Positions 11,778-22,010 of a stretch of 64,000 nt of DNA are shown here, piece by piece. The notes under the pieces are model-generated. The model did not search any database. It saw only the letters and a list, made by a program, of their open reading frames with translations, and was not told where the DNA came from. How positions within the stretch are numbered: position 1 is the stretch's first letter; every line of letters begins with the position of its first letter. The stretch is from Bimastos eiseni (taxonomy: Eukaryota > Annelida > Clitellata > Crassiclitellata > Lumbricidae), in assembly GCA_959347315.1 (NCBI GenBank), contig OY365822.1, forward strand, positions 7,143,087-7,207,086, given 5' to 3'. Position numbers and translations under genes: made by a program.

Positions 11778-11924
11778 CTGCGATAGAAGAAAAGATGGCG
11801 ATGCACTTGATCATCGAGTCTCTCTCGAGCAAGCCACAGCACGAGTGTAAAAGACCGACCAAAAAGCTGCCCACCAGGAATGTAAAACCTACAGGCAGAA
11901 GTACCTGCACCGCCTTAAACCACC
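11778..11924 (-). CDS. Tetraspan PMP22/claudin-like protein A, exon 2
   Basis: 147 bases between acceptor CTGTTTCAG (ending 11,925) and donor GTAACTC (from 11,777), phase 1 on both sides. It encodes GWFKAVQ, the conserved entry to transmembrane segment 2 (the place of EWLQSVQA in PMP22), then segment 2 and the cytoplasmic loop (GLLERDS), and the start of segment 3 (IFSSIAG). Exon length is identical in genes A, B and C. The amino-terminal extension of the open frame upstream of the acceptor is intronic. Confidence 0.85.
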
Positions 11925-11979
11925 CTGAAACAGACAGCCAATTATTACGCAACATGTAATTGCAACTGTACATTGATTC

Positions 11980-12317
11980 GGTGTCCGACGTTTTCTTCTT
12001 GAATAGCTGCTCGTAGAACAATTCTTCGTAAAACACAATTGACCATAATACCCATCTTCGTCACCGTATATGGTGGATATGATGGATATTAAAAGCACCT
12101 AAAATGTTTAATACACAAGTGTGCACCATGAGGCTTGGGTCAGGTTAAGCATCCTGAGACTCGGTCAGGGTCAGGGCTAGGATTAAATGTCGTTTTTAGA
12201 CATATGCGAATAACTTTCGGCCGGAAGAATTGTTACTTACGAAGAAATGCTTTACGAAGAATTGCTTACGAATAATTGTTTTACGAAGAACTGTTTACGA
12301 AGAATTTGCCTAAAACC
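11980..12317. mobile_element. Foldback-like element FB1
   Basis: Inserted in gene A intron 1, beside exon 2. Left end GGTGTCCGACGTTTTCTTC; right end, read inverted, GGTTTTAGGCAAATTC. The right arm is a tandem array of about five units near TTACGAAGAATTGTT (12,235-12,308); one to two units lie inverted in the left arm (about 12,013-12,037). The bounds come from comparing with gene B intron 1, where the flanks ATTGCAACTG and TATAGCGCCT are only about 70 bases apart. The possible duplication ATTGATTC / CTGAATTC is imperfect (5 of 8). Confidence 0.6.
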
Positions 12318-12394
12318 TGAATTCAATTTCAATAAATTATGCAAACATTAACATTACATTACATAGCGCCTACTCATGATAGCTCCACAGTGGA

Positions 12395-12770
12395 AGCGGG
12401 AATGATGAAATATTTTCTGTCTAACTAGAAGCTGGACTGATGAAGATAAACTGTCTAATCAGAAGCCTGGTTGATGAAAGTATGCCGTTTCAAATGGAAG
12501 CGAGATTGAAGAAAAGAACCCTGTTTAACTATACGCTGGATTGTACGATTTCGTTCATCAATTCAGCTTCCATTTAGGCATGATTCTTTTATATCAATCC
12601 AGCGCCTCTTCCGCCGGAATTCTTTTCATCGATCCAGTTTTTAATTTAGAGGCATTTCCTTCGTCAATCCTGCTTCTAATTAATCAAAATACATTTAATT
12701 AATCCAGCTTCCACTTAAGATAGAATTCTTTTCAGTAGTCCAGTTTCTAATTCAAAGTGTCTGCGCTCTA
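12395..12770. repeat. Inverted 36-bp minisatellite
   Basis: About four diverged units near GAAGCTGGATTGATGAAAA run forward to about 12,540. About six units run in reverse orientation (TTCATCAATCCAGCTTC form) from 12,545. The same unit forms the forward array at 24,900-25,745 and the inverted core of FB4 at 32,405-32,590. Confidence 0.7.
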
Positions 12771-13134
12771 TCTTATTGGCGCTCTTTTTTCGGGGTGCCG
12801 TTAAATTCAGTCGTATCTCAATCCGTCATTATTGGATTCGAAATTAGACTATGACCTATGAGATCCGCCACCTACAAGAGTATAACATGTTTTGAACTTT
12901 TGATATTTGATACTTTGCATTGCACGATAAGGGCACTATAAGTCATTATTATAGATAGATATTACAGGTCCTTATTAGCATGTGTCAACGCCAGCTGTCC
13001 TGAACGTCTACGGGTTATATAGTTCTTTGCAATACCTTAGATATGCAACAGGACTGCCTTTCCATGGACTGCATGGAGGAGCTCGCTAACCGTAACTTCC
13101 CCTCCATTCTCTCTCATCAGTGGTTGAATGAACC

Positions 13135-13335
13135 AATTAATCAATGAAACTCGATAAAGCGCCTCTTCGAGAAATCCGAGGCGCTCTCTATAATATGATG
13201 TTGAGTGTCAATGCAACGACTGTTCCAACAGTCGTTGAAATTACATTTAACATTAATTTAGATTGGCGCAGAGAGCGCCTCTGAGTTGATTTCTTGATGA
13301 GGCGCTATGCGTCAAGCTTCATTGAATCATTCATA
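13135..13335. repeat. Two LINE tails in opposite orientation, with a palindrome between
   Basis: A minus-oriented tail (AATGAAACTCGATAAAGCGCC) and a plus-oriented tail (GAGGCGCTATGCGTCAAGC) face away from a 24-bp near-perfect palindrome, 13,214-13,237 (CAACGACTGTT-CC-AACAGTCGTTG). This lies in intron 1 of gene A. Confidence 0.6.
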
Positions 13336-13468
13336 AACACCCATCTACAATTGCGGAAGCTACTAAAATAATTAATCAAATAGCGACTTCATTCGTGCCA
13401 CTGTATGCTAGATACAGCAGCAGATGTCACATCGAAAACAAACTGCTAAACAGGTTGATTATTTATAC

Positions 13469-13622
13469 CCTCGTTGGAGTAGTGGTCCCCTGAGTTCCAC
13501 CAGATTCCAATCCAGTCGTTCCCATGTTCCCATCCGGTGGAGAAAAAGCCAGTTACATAACAGGAGAGAGCTATAGATATGAAACAGGCGATTAGACAAG
13601 CGCTGCTTATCTTGAACGCCAT
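13469..13622 (-). CDS. Tetraspan PMP22/claudin-like protein A, exon 1 (start)
   Basis: First coding exon of gene A. The full model (13,622-13,469, 11,924-11,778, 10,076-9,892) gives 161 residues with four membrane segments, the size and topology of PMP22/EMP proteins (PMP22 is 160 residues). I see transmembrane segment 1 (about residues 6-27), then GWEHGNDWIGIW, the counterpart of the W...W-GLW signature of claudins. The cysteine pair that follows GLW in claudins is absent and the first outer loop is very short. The start at MAFK is chosen because gene B aligns from the same ATG and a good acceptor (TTCTTGCAG) lies 5 bases upstream. An in-frame ATG at 13,649 is the alternative. Donor GTATAAAT, phase 1. 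Role inferred only from the superfamily: membrane/junction or trafficking protein. Confidence 0.75.
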
Positions 13623-13977
13623 AGCTGCTGCAAGAACCGCGATGACCAAATACCTACAAAGACGACGACAAAAATTTCCATTGAAATTGCTTTAATTTTC
13701 CTAATCGTAATCGCTATCGTAATCTTTATCTCCAAGCTTCAAAAGCGCCACTCGGAAGAAAAGAGCAGGTACCAGCTTATTCACGATCGCTGTGTTAAGT
13801 TATATGGGTTGTCAAAGTATTGTTTGAGGGAGGTCGTTGTTCATCGACAGCGATCAGAGCAGACAGAGTAGCTGTTAAGACGGGTGTTGCTTGGAAAAGG
13901 GAGACCTGAGTTTCGAAATGTGTGTGTGTTTAATTATTATTCAATTAACAATTATTAATATATGGACTGACACTTAC

Positions 13978-14250
13978 TTTTTAGGTAGCTCGCTTCCGCA
14001 GAGATCGCAAATCCATTGGGCCATCCGGTAAACTTTTGCAACGTACACTTACATCGTGTAGTCTGCGAGTTACATTCGCAATAGTTTCACATGAGTCCAT
14101 ACCAAGCCTGGATGCAAATGAAGGGTTGGAATAGTAGGTGTGATAGGGTGGAGATGATACTCCGAAAGACTGTGAACAACTTAGACGAATAGTTCATAAA
14201 AGCTCAAACACATTCTGCGCAGCTTAGAAATATAGAGTTGCTATGACGAC
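13978..14250 (-). other. Probable 5' non-coding exon and promoter region of gene A
   Basis: The block 13,925-14,310 is duplicated at 21,680-22,075 upstream of gene B. On the minus strand both copies end in a strong donor (CTACCTAA...GTAAGTG; gene A donor at 13,977). A 5'UTR exon spliced to the first coding exon is the simplest reading. The transcription start is not defined. Confidence 0.5.
13981..14016 (-). CDS. Candidate upstream ORF of gene A (11 codons)
   Basis: ATG GAT TTG ... ACC TAA, encoding MDLRSLRKRAT, with its stop codon next to the splice donor. The paralogous 5' exon of gene B has an ORF of one codon fewer with the same first two residues, the same last two and the same stop (MDSSWRMQAT). 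Preservation of frame and stop suggests, but does not prove, a translational control role. Confidence 0.3.
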   Translation of the reverse strand: MDLRSLRKRAT

Positions 14251-14304
14251 CAATAAATTTAATACGCAGACAAAGTGACGTTCGTTAATTGATTTGTTCA
14301 GCGA

Positions 14305-14785
14305 GCGAGCGAGTGAGCGAGTGAGCGAGTGAGCGAGTGAGCGAGTGAGCGAGTGAGCGAGTGAGCGAGTGAGCGAGTGAGTGAGTGAGTGAGTGAGTGA
14401 GTGAGTGAGTGAGTGAGTGAGTGAGTCAGTCAGTCAGTCAGTCAGTCAGTCAGTCAGTCAGTCAGTCAGTCAGTCAGTCAGTCAGTCAATCAGTCAGTCA
14501 GTCAGTCAGTCAGTCAGTCAGTCAGTCAGTCAGTCAGTCAGTCAGTCAATCAGTCAGTCAGTCAGTCAGTCAGTCAGTCAGTCAGTCAGTCAGTCAATCA
14601 GTCAGTCAGTCAGTCAGTCAGTCAGTCAGTCAGTCAGTCAGTCAGTCAGTCAGTCAGTCAGTCAGTCAGTCAGTCAGTCAGTCAGTCAGTCAGTCAGTCA
14701 GTCAGTCAATCAGTCAGTCAGTCAGTCAATCAGTCAGTCAATCAGTCAATCAGTCAGTCAATCAGTCAATTAGTCAGTCGGTCGG
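14305..14785. repeat. (GAGC/GAGT)n-(GAGT)n-(CAGT)n compound microsatellite
   Basis: Alternating GAGCGAGT units, then pure GAGT, then about 350 bp of CAGT with scattered CAAT. It starts right after TTTGTTCAG, at the same place where gene B's 5' flank has a much shorter mixed array (22,075-22,180). Confidence 0.95.
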
Positions 14786-15114
14786 TCGGTCAGCATAGGC
14801 CTATCTTAAATTTCAAGGATGTGCGATACTCCATACATTTTAGCGAGGGTCAATCAAGATATAGGAGTCCTGATTCATGATTCATTCGCTATAGTTTAGT
14901 CAGATATTTTAAAATGTCTTGTCTACTTGAGCCACCTATACAGAAGTATTTTCAACTATAACGAGTGCACTGGCTGTATACAGTGTCAGTGACATATTCA
15001 GATGGCGAGGAAGAGTGTTGGCTAATCAAAAACATAGGCTGAAGACTGAAGAAAATAATGATATCTCTTACATTGTACACCCAACCTAGGAAAGTTCAAA
15101 TAAATCTTCTTGTT

Positions 15115-15330
15115 TTGCTTCTTGTTCTTCTTCTATTTCTTCTTCATCATCTTCTTCTTCCACCTCCACCTTCTACTTTCTCCTCTTCCACCTTCTACTT
15201 CCTCCTCTTCCACCTTCTACTTCCTCCTCTTCCACCTTCTACTTCCTCCTCCTCCTTTCTTCTTCTTCTTCTTCTTCTTTTTCTTCATCTTCTTCTTCCA
15301 CCTCCACCTTCTACTTCCTTCTCCTTAATT
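15115..15330. repeat. (TTC/CTC)n pyrimidine tract
   Basis: Includes four near-perfect copies of a unit near CTTCCACCTTCTACTTCCTC. Leu/Phe-rich and Pro-rich frames here are not genes. Confidence 0.9.
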
Positions 15331-15422
15331 GTCGTATGAGCGATACTTTAATCAGGCTGTGATATATATGCGATGCACCTAAATATTTCCATAAGGTAGT
15401 GCAGTTGCATTAAAAATTGAAG

Positions 15423-15428
15423 TTTATT
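15423..15428 (-). terminator. Candidate poly(A) signal of gene B
   Basis: AATAAA on the minus strand about 390 bases after the gene B stop, in a block conserved with gene A (9,475-9,480). Confidence 0.45.
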
Positions 15429-15691
15429 TACCCGTAAATAGGACGTAAATAGAGTTGTCTGAACTTTGCATGTGTAATTTCAGGTTGCGTGATATAGTGC
15501 GTTTATTTTAAAACGTTTCTAACGGTTCGAGTTATCGTACTATTATTGGCAATAATCGTCCTCTCAACGGCGACTTTATATATTTTACTTATAACCACAC
15601 CTTAGAAATATAAAATAGAATTGATTGGCAATGAATTCTCAATTATGTTAAAATACACCAGTTCAGCACAATTTTACGACGAACATTGGAT

Positions 15692-15834
15692 CAGTTTAAA
15701 CGGCGATTGGCCTATTTTTTACAGTTTAAACGGCGATTGGCCTATTTTTTACAGTTTAAACGGCGATTGGCCTATTTTTTACAGTTTCGCGTCGATTGGC
15801 CTATATTTTGCAGTTTAAACGTCGATTGGTCTCC
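15692..15834. repeat. 30-bp tandem repeat made from the end of the coding sequence
   Basis: Five units (starts 15,692, 15,722, 15,752, 15,782 and 15,811) of about CAGTTTAAACGGCGATTGG plus a T-rich end. The unit at 15,811 holds the last codons and stop of gene B on the minus strand (ATC GAC GTT TAA); the other four lie downstream in the 3'UTR. Gene A has two units (9,872 and 9,900). Confidence 0.9.
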
Positions 15835-15987
15835 ACGTGACGTCCATCGTCATCCACTCTCCGAAGGCTAAAATAGCAGCGACGAAAACAAAGATGGCTG
15901 CGACGGCAGAGAAGCCGAATGCGTAGTGAAGTTCGCCGAAAGTGTGGTTCCCTCCATACACGCCAACGCCGATCGACATTGATAAAG
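15815..15987 (-). CDS. Tetraspan PMP22/claudin-like protein B, exon 3 (C-terminal)
   Basis: Begins after acceptor TTGTTAG (15,988-15,989), phase 1: ALSMSIGVGVYGG, then the NHT sequon loop and transmembrane segment 4 (VAAIFVFVAAILAF), ending TWRPIDV and TAA. The ATG at 16,012 is inside the intron. This exon is strongly similar to gene A exon 3 but stops earlier, inside the first 30-bp unit. Confidence 0.82.
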
Positions 15988-16103
15988 CTAACAACCAAAC
16001 GACACATGGCATAGTCAGCTTATCCGCTCTTATACCAAATGCACGTAATTATTATTGGTCACATTCAGCCGGATCTGAGGAGGGGGTCGTAGAGTAATGG
16101 TGA

Positions 16104-16275
16104 GGCACGGTGGCCGATTGGTTAGAGCGGTCAGCCCCTAGCACTCAGTGAGCGGGTTCGACTCTCATCCATAGCGTCACTGTGTAGGGACCTTGAGCAA
16201 GTCCTTCGCACTCAATTGCTCTGCAGTACAACTGCAATTGCTCCGTCGAGGCGTGTGGGCGTCTGAAAAAAATTG
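16104..16275 (+). repeat. tRNA-derived SINE, copy 1
   Basis: GCACGGTGGCCGATTGG with an A-box-like word (16,111-16,121) and a B-box GGTTCGACTC (16,155-16,164), then CACTGTGTAGGGACCTTGAG and a tail with CTGCAGTACAACTGCAATTG. Copies 2 and 3 are 46,013-46,174 and 54,890-55,065, both inverted. It sits in gene B intron 2. Confidence 0.8.
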
Positions 16276-16614
16276 TTGGTAGACGGCGATATCAAATTTA
16301 ATATTAATTAAAAAAATACTAAATAAATAAAATGATGAACACACTATGCAGCTGAACTCGAATTCCAGATCCACATCCACGTAAGGTTGACTAATCCTTC
16401 TTTCACAGGGCGGCAACTTTCTCGAAATGAGATGTATAACGTGAGCCTAATGGAAGCCTTATACGAGCGATGATTAGCAATATGAAGGTTCAATGACGAC
16501 TCTGTCGTTGCAGCCATGTGAAAAATATAATACACTAGTAGCTTAAACCGAGATACCCTATGAGGCTCAAAGAATACGCATGAACATTTCCTGAGACCCA
16601 TGTGAGCCCTCTAT

Positions 16615-17436
16615 CAGTAGCGTCGCCACGGGGGCAAGGGAGCAGCTGCCCCCATCCCAGCCCAGGCAGGGTCTTCTGATTCGTGTAAATCCCAGGAGTT
16701 TTTATATGGGGGGTACCCTAAATGATTTGCAATGTGACATTTCGCAATTAAGGTCTCTGCATATTATATAGTCAAACTTTGTCACAAATAGAGATGATTT
16801 ATTACGAAACTACGGTTAAAAAAATTTGAAGTAAACAAGAGCCCAAAATGTACTTCATTTGACATCAAATGCATGCACAGGCTTCTGGGGATCCGCACCA
16901 GACCCCGATAGAGAAGCCCCCTAATCGCTATGGCCTTTTGCTCCCCAACCTCCAACTTCTGGCAAAGCCACTGTATACACCGCCTATTTTGCAAACCGCC
17001 CTTCACAGAACTGAATTTCCAGATGAAGCTCGGTTGATAGCTTTACTTTGAAACTTAACTTCATCTCGCTTTTATAAATGAGACTATAGCTTGCAGTTGA
17101 AGCCTACATGTATATAGACAATGCAATTTCCAATGCTTCGGCTGCGAACGTCTAAATGACGTTCTAATGTCTAAATTCTAGGCTTCCTTGCATATAATAT
17201 AGGCAAATTTGTCCACACATCAAGACGATTTAGGTACTTTTAGTTCGAAATAATGGTTTAATGTTTTGAGGTGAACACGAGTCCAAAATGCACTCCATTT
17301 GACATCAAATTTTCAAAATTGCGCAGGCTTCTAGCCCAGACCCCGCTGGGGAGCTTACGACGCTCCTCCAGACCTTCTAGTCATTACGGACTCTTTGCCC
17401 CCTCTCTCCAACTTCGAAGCTCTGGCGACGCCACTG
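16615..17436. mobile_element. 822-bp hAT-like non-autonomous element
   Basis: Ends CAGTAGCGTCGCCA and, inverted, CAGTGGCGTCGCCA. It is flanked by a perfect 8-bp duplication CCCTCTAT (16,607-16,614 and 17,437-17,444). CAG-starting inverted ends with 8-bp duplications are typical of hAT transposons. No transposase frame is visible. The inside is two diverged copies of about 270 bp (16,720-16,990 and 17,180-17,440 share CCAAAATGCACTCCATTTGA-like and AGGCTTCT words). Inserted in gene B intron 2; absent at the matching place in gene A. Confidence 0.85.
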
Positions 17437-17704
17437 CCCTCTATACGTCCCCACACAGAAATAGGGTACGGATAATCAAGATGGACGTCACAGTGATGGT
17501 CTGATCCAACGTTAGCAATAATATTATGTCCGCCATGAGGTTTAGATCCTGATATCCAAAACTAAATCGCCGCAGTAGCAGATATGGAATTACAATAATT
17601 TATGATACGATTACCATATGTAGAGAAGTCAACATATTACGTTCATTAGTCACAATGCTGAAAACGAATCAACCATTCACTATTAATTATATAAAACCTT
17701 CAAA

Positions 17705-18660
17705 GTGCTAGGATACATGCAGCATGACGTTGTAGCCGTGCACCTCTTTCAGTCTGCCTATGTCTGTTAATGGTTTCCCAGCTTTAATGTGCACTTCTGA
17801 ACTGTTGGTGAGGACGTCATTGCGTATTGCGTACAGGGTATCAGCCATGGTTTGGTGCTGCCTCTGTCATACTGCTCCCTATTTATCTTCAAGATCTGTG
17901 TCGACCTGTCACTACCAAAGTCGGTCGACGGTCCACTACTTGGGAGAACTTGACTGACCCCTTCGCCCATTCTTCTGTGATGCAGAACCGAGTCTCTGCA
18001 GTCTTGGGTCCAACCGCATGGAATGGGCGGTTAGATGACAATTAGTCTCACGACACTTAATCTCGAGCCTTGAGGACACTTAATCTCGCGACATTTAACC
18101 TCGAGGACGCTTAATCTCGCGACACTTAATCTCACGACATATAATCGCGCGACACTTAACCTCAAATTACAACTAGCTTCCACCATCGTTAATTTTTGTG
18201 GTGACAAATAAATATGTTTAATTACTAGCCGTATTGATGATAAGAAAGCGGTTTCAATGGAAGCGGGAATACTCGCAAAATGGTGATAGTGATAGTGCGT
18301 TTCAATTACTCTACGTGCTAAACTCCTAAAATAAATACGCATAGACCCTAAGTGAATCAAGCTCAGTTGAATCAAATTTTATTAAGCGCGATTGAGTATC
18401 GTGCGATTATATGTCGCAAGATTAAATGTCGTGAGATTAAGTGTCGTTGACATTAAGTGTCGCGATATTAAATGTCAATGTTTAAGTGTTGCGTGATTAT
18501 GTGCCGCGAGATTAACTGTCGGCACACCAGAATGGGCTACTCCAGGAGTTTCATGATCAGCCCGAAACCTCCTCATCCGCATTCTACTCATTACCGAAAA
18601 CTGCTCTCTTTAGTCGTAGTCCAACCGAGTAGATATCTTGAAGGGAGCTATATTAAGTTT
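17705..18660 (+). pseudogene. LINE 3' end relic in gene B intron 2, split by FB2
   Basis: Paralogous to 11,150-11,605 in gene A. The two parts (17,705-18,028 and 18,530-18,660) rejoin exactly when FB2 and one GAATGGGC are removed. Tail CCAACCGAGTAGATATCTTG, AGCTATATTAAGTTTC and a GATT array to about 18,820. Confidence 0.8.
18029..18529. mobile_element. Foldback-like element FB2 (501 bp)
   Basis: Perfect 8-bp duplication GAATGGGC (18,021-18,028; 18,530-18,537). Ends GGTTAGATGACAATTAG and, inverted, (T)GGTGTGCCGACAGTTAA. Each arm (about 18,045-18,165 and 18,385-18,515) is a tandem array of units near GACACTTAATCTCGC in opposite orientation, around a core of about 220 bp. The insertion is in a LINE relic whose uninterrupted paralogue is in gene A intron 2. 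Confidence 0.85.
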
Positions 18661-18873
18661 CATTGATTGACGATTTGTTTGTTTGTTTATTTGACTAATT
18701 GATTGATTGATTGATTGACTAACTGATTGATTGATTGACTGACTTACTGATTGACTTATTGATTGATTGATCGATGATTGATTGATTGATTGATCGATCG
18801 ATCGACTGATTGACTGAACATCATATTACAGTTGTATTGCATTGTGTTGTTGAACGCATTTTAGAAGAGTTAC

Positions 18874-19020
18874 CTGCGATTGAGGTAAAGACGGCGGTGT
18901 ACTGGACCTTCGAGTCTCTCTCGAGCATGTGAAAGAACGAGTATAAAAGATCGACCACAAAGCTGCCGGCCAGGAATGTAAAACCTAAGGTCAGAAGTAT
19001 CTGCGCCCCCCTAAACCACA
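18874..19020 (-). CDS. Tetraspan PMP22/claudin-like protein B, exon 2
   Basis: 147 bases from acceptor CTGTTTCAG to donor GTAACTC, phase 1 to phase 1. Encodes VWFRGAQ, transmembrane segment 2 (LTLGFTFLAGSFVVDLLY), the cytoplasmic loop (MLERDSK) and TSIAG. Same length and junctions as in gene A. Confidence 0.85.
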
Positions 19021-20027
19021 CTGAAACAGAAATCCAATCACGCAACGCGTTATTGCAACTGGACATTACTTCTATTTAATTAATTAATTCATGCAAGCAT
19101 TTATATAGCGCCTGTCAAGAATTCGGTTTTTTATGTTAAGTTATGCCCATGTCAAATGAAGAAAGGAGTTAGAGAGCAGCATCAACACCATAACACATCA
19201 GTTGCCTGTTATAATATAAAAATAGTAATTATAGTACAAAACAGAAATTAAACAGAAAATGGCTGTCAGCATGTTATGAAAAGTTAGCTCTACTCGATGG
19301 CCGTTCCCCTTCCTCAGAGGAAGCGACGTCCTTGCTTCACCAGTTTCGACCTCTGCGGTTGCATACGCGACGTACTTGCGACACCCGTGTCGATCTCGAA
19401 TCGCAGACGGAAAACTCAGAAAAATCCCCCTCTTCGTCCTTCGGGTCGCTTTTATCCTCTTTCGACTTTGACTCCTGACCCGACCATCCCTTGGGACCCA
19501 ACGGCCATCGACGACCATCGATACAATAATTAGCAGAGAAGTTTATATACACATACGTGTCAATGCCGTGTTTGTCCATAAAATATATAATATATGAGTC
19601 CAATCGAGTCAGGCAATATATAAAGTACACACACACACAAGACGATGTATAAATATCTATATAGATTATACAATACATGTACAAGGTATAAGCGCATTCG
19701 TGACAGCGCCTAATCAAGATAGCTACCCAGAAGCGCTCAAAATTCCATCTCGGACAAAAAGGTAAGTCTTAAACTGGCCGTAAAATTTAACAGTAGGCCC
19801 TACATGATCTAAGGAACAAGCGTAGCTCCCGATGGCGACCATTTGAAACCCCCAGGGAACCTATAGGCGCTATATCAAGCTTCCTTGAATCATTCATAAA
19901 CTTTCACCTACAATTACGGAAGCTACTAAAATAATGAAACAAATAGCGTCTTCAATCGTGCCACTGTATGCTACATACAGCAGCAGATGTCACACCAAAA
20001 ACAATCTGCTAAACAGGTTGCTTATAC

Positions 20028-20205
20028 CTTCTTGGGAGTAGTAGCTGTCTGCGGCGTTAGATAACACCTGAGGGCTGGTCCACCAGAGTCCGATCCAACC
20101 TTTCCCATGTTCCCATCCGGTGGAGAAGAAGCCAATTAGGTAGCAGGTCATGGCAATAGATAAGCAAAAGGAGATCATACAAGAGCTGCTTTTATCTAAC
20201 GCCAT
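20028..20205 (-). CDS. Tetraspan PMP22/claudin-like protein B, exon 1 (start)
   Basis: First coding exon. The full model (20,205-20,028, 19,020-18,874, 15,987-15,815) gives 165 residues and four membrane segments. MALDK start follows acceptor TTTTTGCAG by 5 bases; an in-frame ATG at 20,232 is the alternative. Transmembrane segment 1 is followed by GWEHGKGWIGLWW, the claudin/PMP22-type W-GLW signature. The following loop has no cysteine and is 8 residues longer than in A. Donor GTATAAGC, phase 1. Closest relative is gene A; exon and intron sequence both align. Function inferred from the superfamily only. Confidence 0.78.
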
Positions 20206-20469
20206 AGCTGCTGCAAAAACCGAGATGACCAAATACCTACAACGACGACGACAAATGTCTCCATTGAAAGCAGGAAAGTTGCAGTCTCTCTAATCGTAAT
20301 CGTCATCTGCAAACTTCATAGGCGTCACTCGAAAGCCAAGCGCAAGTATCGGCTTATTCAGAATCGCAGCGTCAAATCAAACGGGTTGTCAAAAGGGTAT
20401 AGTCCGAGAGAGGTCATGAGTCCGGATTCCAGAGGGTCAGAGGAGACAGAGTAGCAAACCTTTCAAGCG

Positions 20470-21680
20470 GTGCACTAAAAAGTCGCTAAATCATTTATAA
20501 AAAAAATTCATCAAAATACTGCACAGTGCATCCTCATTTCTCCAATAAAACCTTTCCCATAATAATTAATCAAAACTTATATAATTAGGAAAAAATATTC
20601 ATTTCGGAACCTGCTAAAAACTTTATGTAAAAGTCGTTACAAACTAAAACGTAATTTTCAGCCTACAGAATAAACTAGGCTATATAGGCCTACAGAATTA
20701 AATATGAACAGAATAATTCAGTAAGCGCCATCGTGGCAGCATACGAAGATTAGTATACAGAAACGGAGAATGGTCCGGATTTTTTATTTCGGCAGTTTAA
20801 GCACAATGAATTAAAAAGTTTCATCGTAAATATTGACTGTGGATAGCCTATGTATCCACGTAATATATATATCCACGACATCATTATATTTGTTTCAACG
20901 TGCATTGAAGCTGCACTATGTGATTGTATGACCTATCTATCACGCGCTTGCATATATGAATGTGCTGTTCGTAGAAGTTCCATGGTTTTATTGCCTACAA
21001 CTGTCGTTTTTTTCTCTTTCTTTACACCATATGTATTCTGCATGGAGAAATTCTCTTATGTCTTTTCAATTTAATTGTTTTGGCTTATGCTTATTGCTGG
21101 ACAATTGTTTGCTGGTTCTGTCAGTGTCAGTGTGACTATGGAAGTTAAAACATATTATGATGTCAATACTTGCTCTTACCGGTACTGGTGTTGTACAGTA
21201 GTGACCCGTAAACGGAATCATTGGTTCGTTTGTGTCTGCCTTTTGACTTTAGAAATTGAATGCAATGAAACGATGTATATTTAGTACAATATTTTTTATG
21301 AAACTCTGTAAGATGTTTGTACACTGGAACTTCAGCAGTGCAGTAAAAAAAACGTGTCTTTCTCAATTACGATATCTTTCACTAGAAAATGACATTTAAT
21401 CACTGTACTTGCTTAGTACTTAGTCCATCCCGTGTAGGTCTACACATTGGGCAATGCACTTCATCCATTCGTCTCTCTGTCCAAAGCCAGTGTCTCAGCC
21501 TCCTCCCACGATGAATTTGTTGCGTTATCTCGGTTGCCAGCTTTTGTTTTACCTTGGTGGGTTGCCGATCACCGCAGAACCCTCCTCCTTTATCCTGGCT
21601 TTGGACAGGCTCAGACCTCCTGAGAGGTCCGAGGCGGAGTTATTAATCACAGAGTAATAGTAAATATAAATATATAGGGA
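20470..21680. other. Insertion in the 5' intron of gene B, no gene seen
   Basis: The matching intron in gene A is about 330 bases; here about 1.2 kb of unrelated, AT-rich sequence separates the conserved blocks (20,205-20,460 and 21,680-22,075). No terminal repeats or coding motifs found; the short frames at 20,850-21,290 show nothing recognisable. A short GCCCTCCTCCTTTATCC-type repeat lies near 21,580. Confidence 0.5.
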
Positions 21681-21741
21681 TTATATTTGTGTGTTTAATT
21701 ATATTATAATAAACAATAATCGAATTTTGAATGACACTTAC

Positions 21742-22010
21742 TCTTAGGTAGCTTGCATCCGCCAAGATGAATCCATTACGCCACCTGGTAAACCTTTGTT
21801 ACGAACATATACATTGTTCAGTCTGGGTCACGTTTTTTGCGATAGTTTCACCTGTGTCTGTGCCGAGTCTGGATAGAGATGAAGGGTTGGTTGGTAGGGC
21901 TGATAGGGTTAAGATGCTATACAGAAAGACTGAGAACGGCTTAGACGAATACCTCAGCGAGGTTCAAACAAATCCTCCGTTGCATACACGTATAGACTAG
22001 AGTCGCCATG
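21742..22010 (-). other. Probable 5' non-coding exon of gene B
   Basis: Duplicate of the gene A block 13,978-14,250, ending in donor GTAAGTG at 21,741. The transcription start is not defined. Confidence 0.5.
21744..21776 (-). CDS. Candidate upstream ORF of gene B (10 codons)
   Basis: Encodes MDSSWRMQAT, stop TAA two bases before the splice donor. It is one codon shorter than its counterpart in gene A, so the frame is kept across an indel of three bases. Confidence 0.3.
   Translation of the reverse strand: MDSSWRMQAT

Noticed and set aside
14417..14798. Ser-Val-Ser-Gln repeat protein
   Set aside because: CAGT microsatellite translation.
16104..16180. Functional tRNA gene
   Set aside because: A/B boxes present, but the sequence continues as a SINE body found in three copies, and the acceptor stem does not pair.
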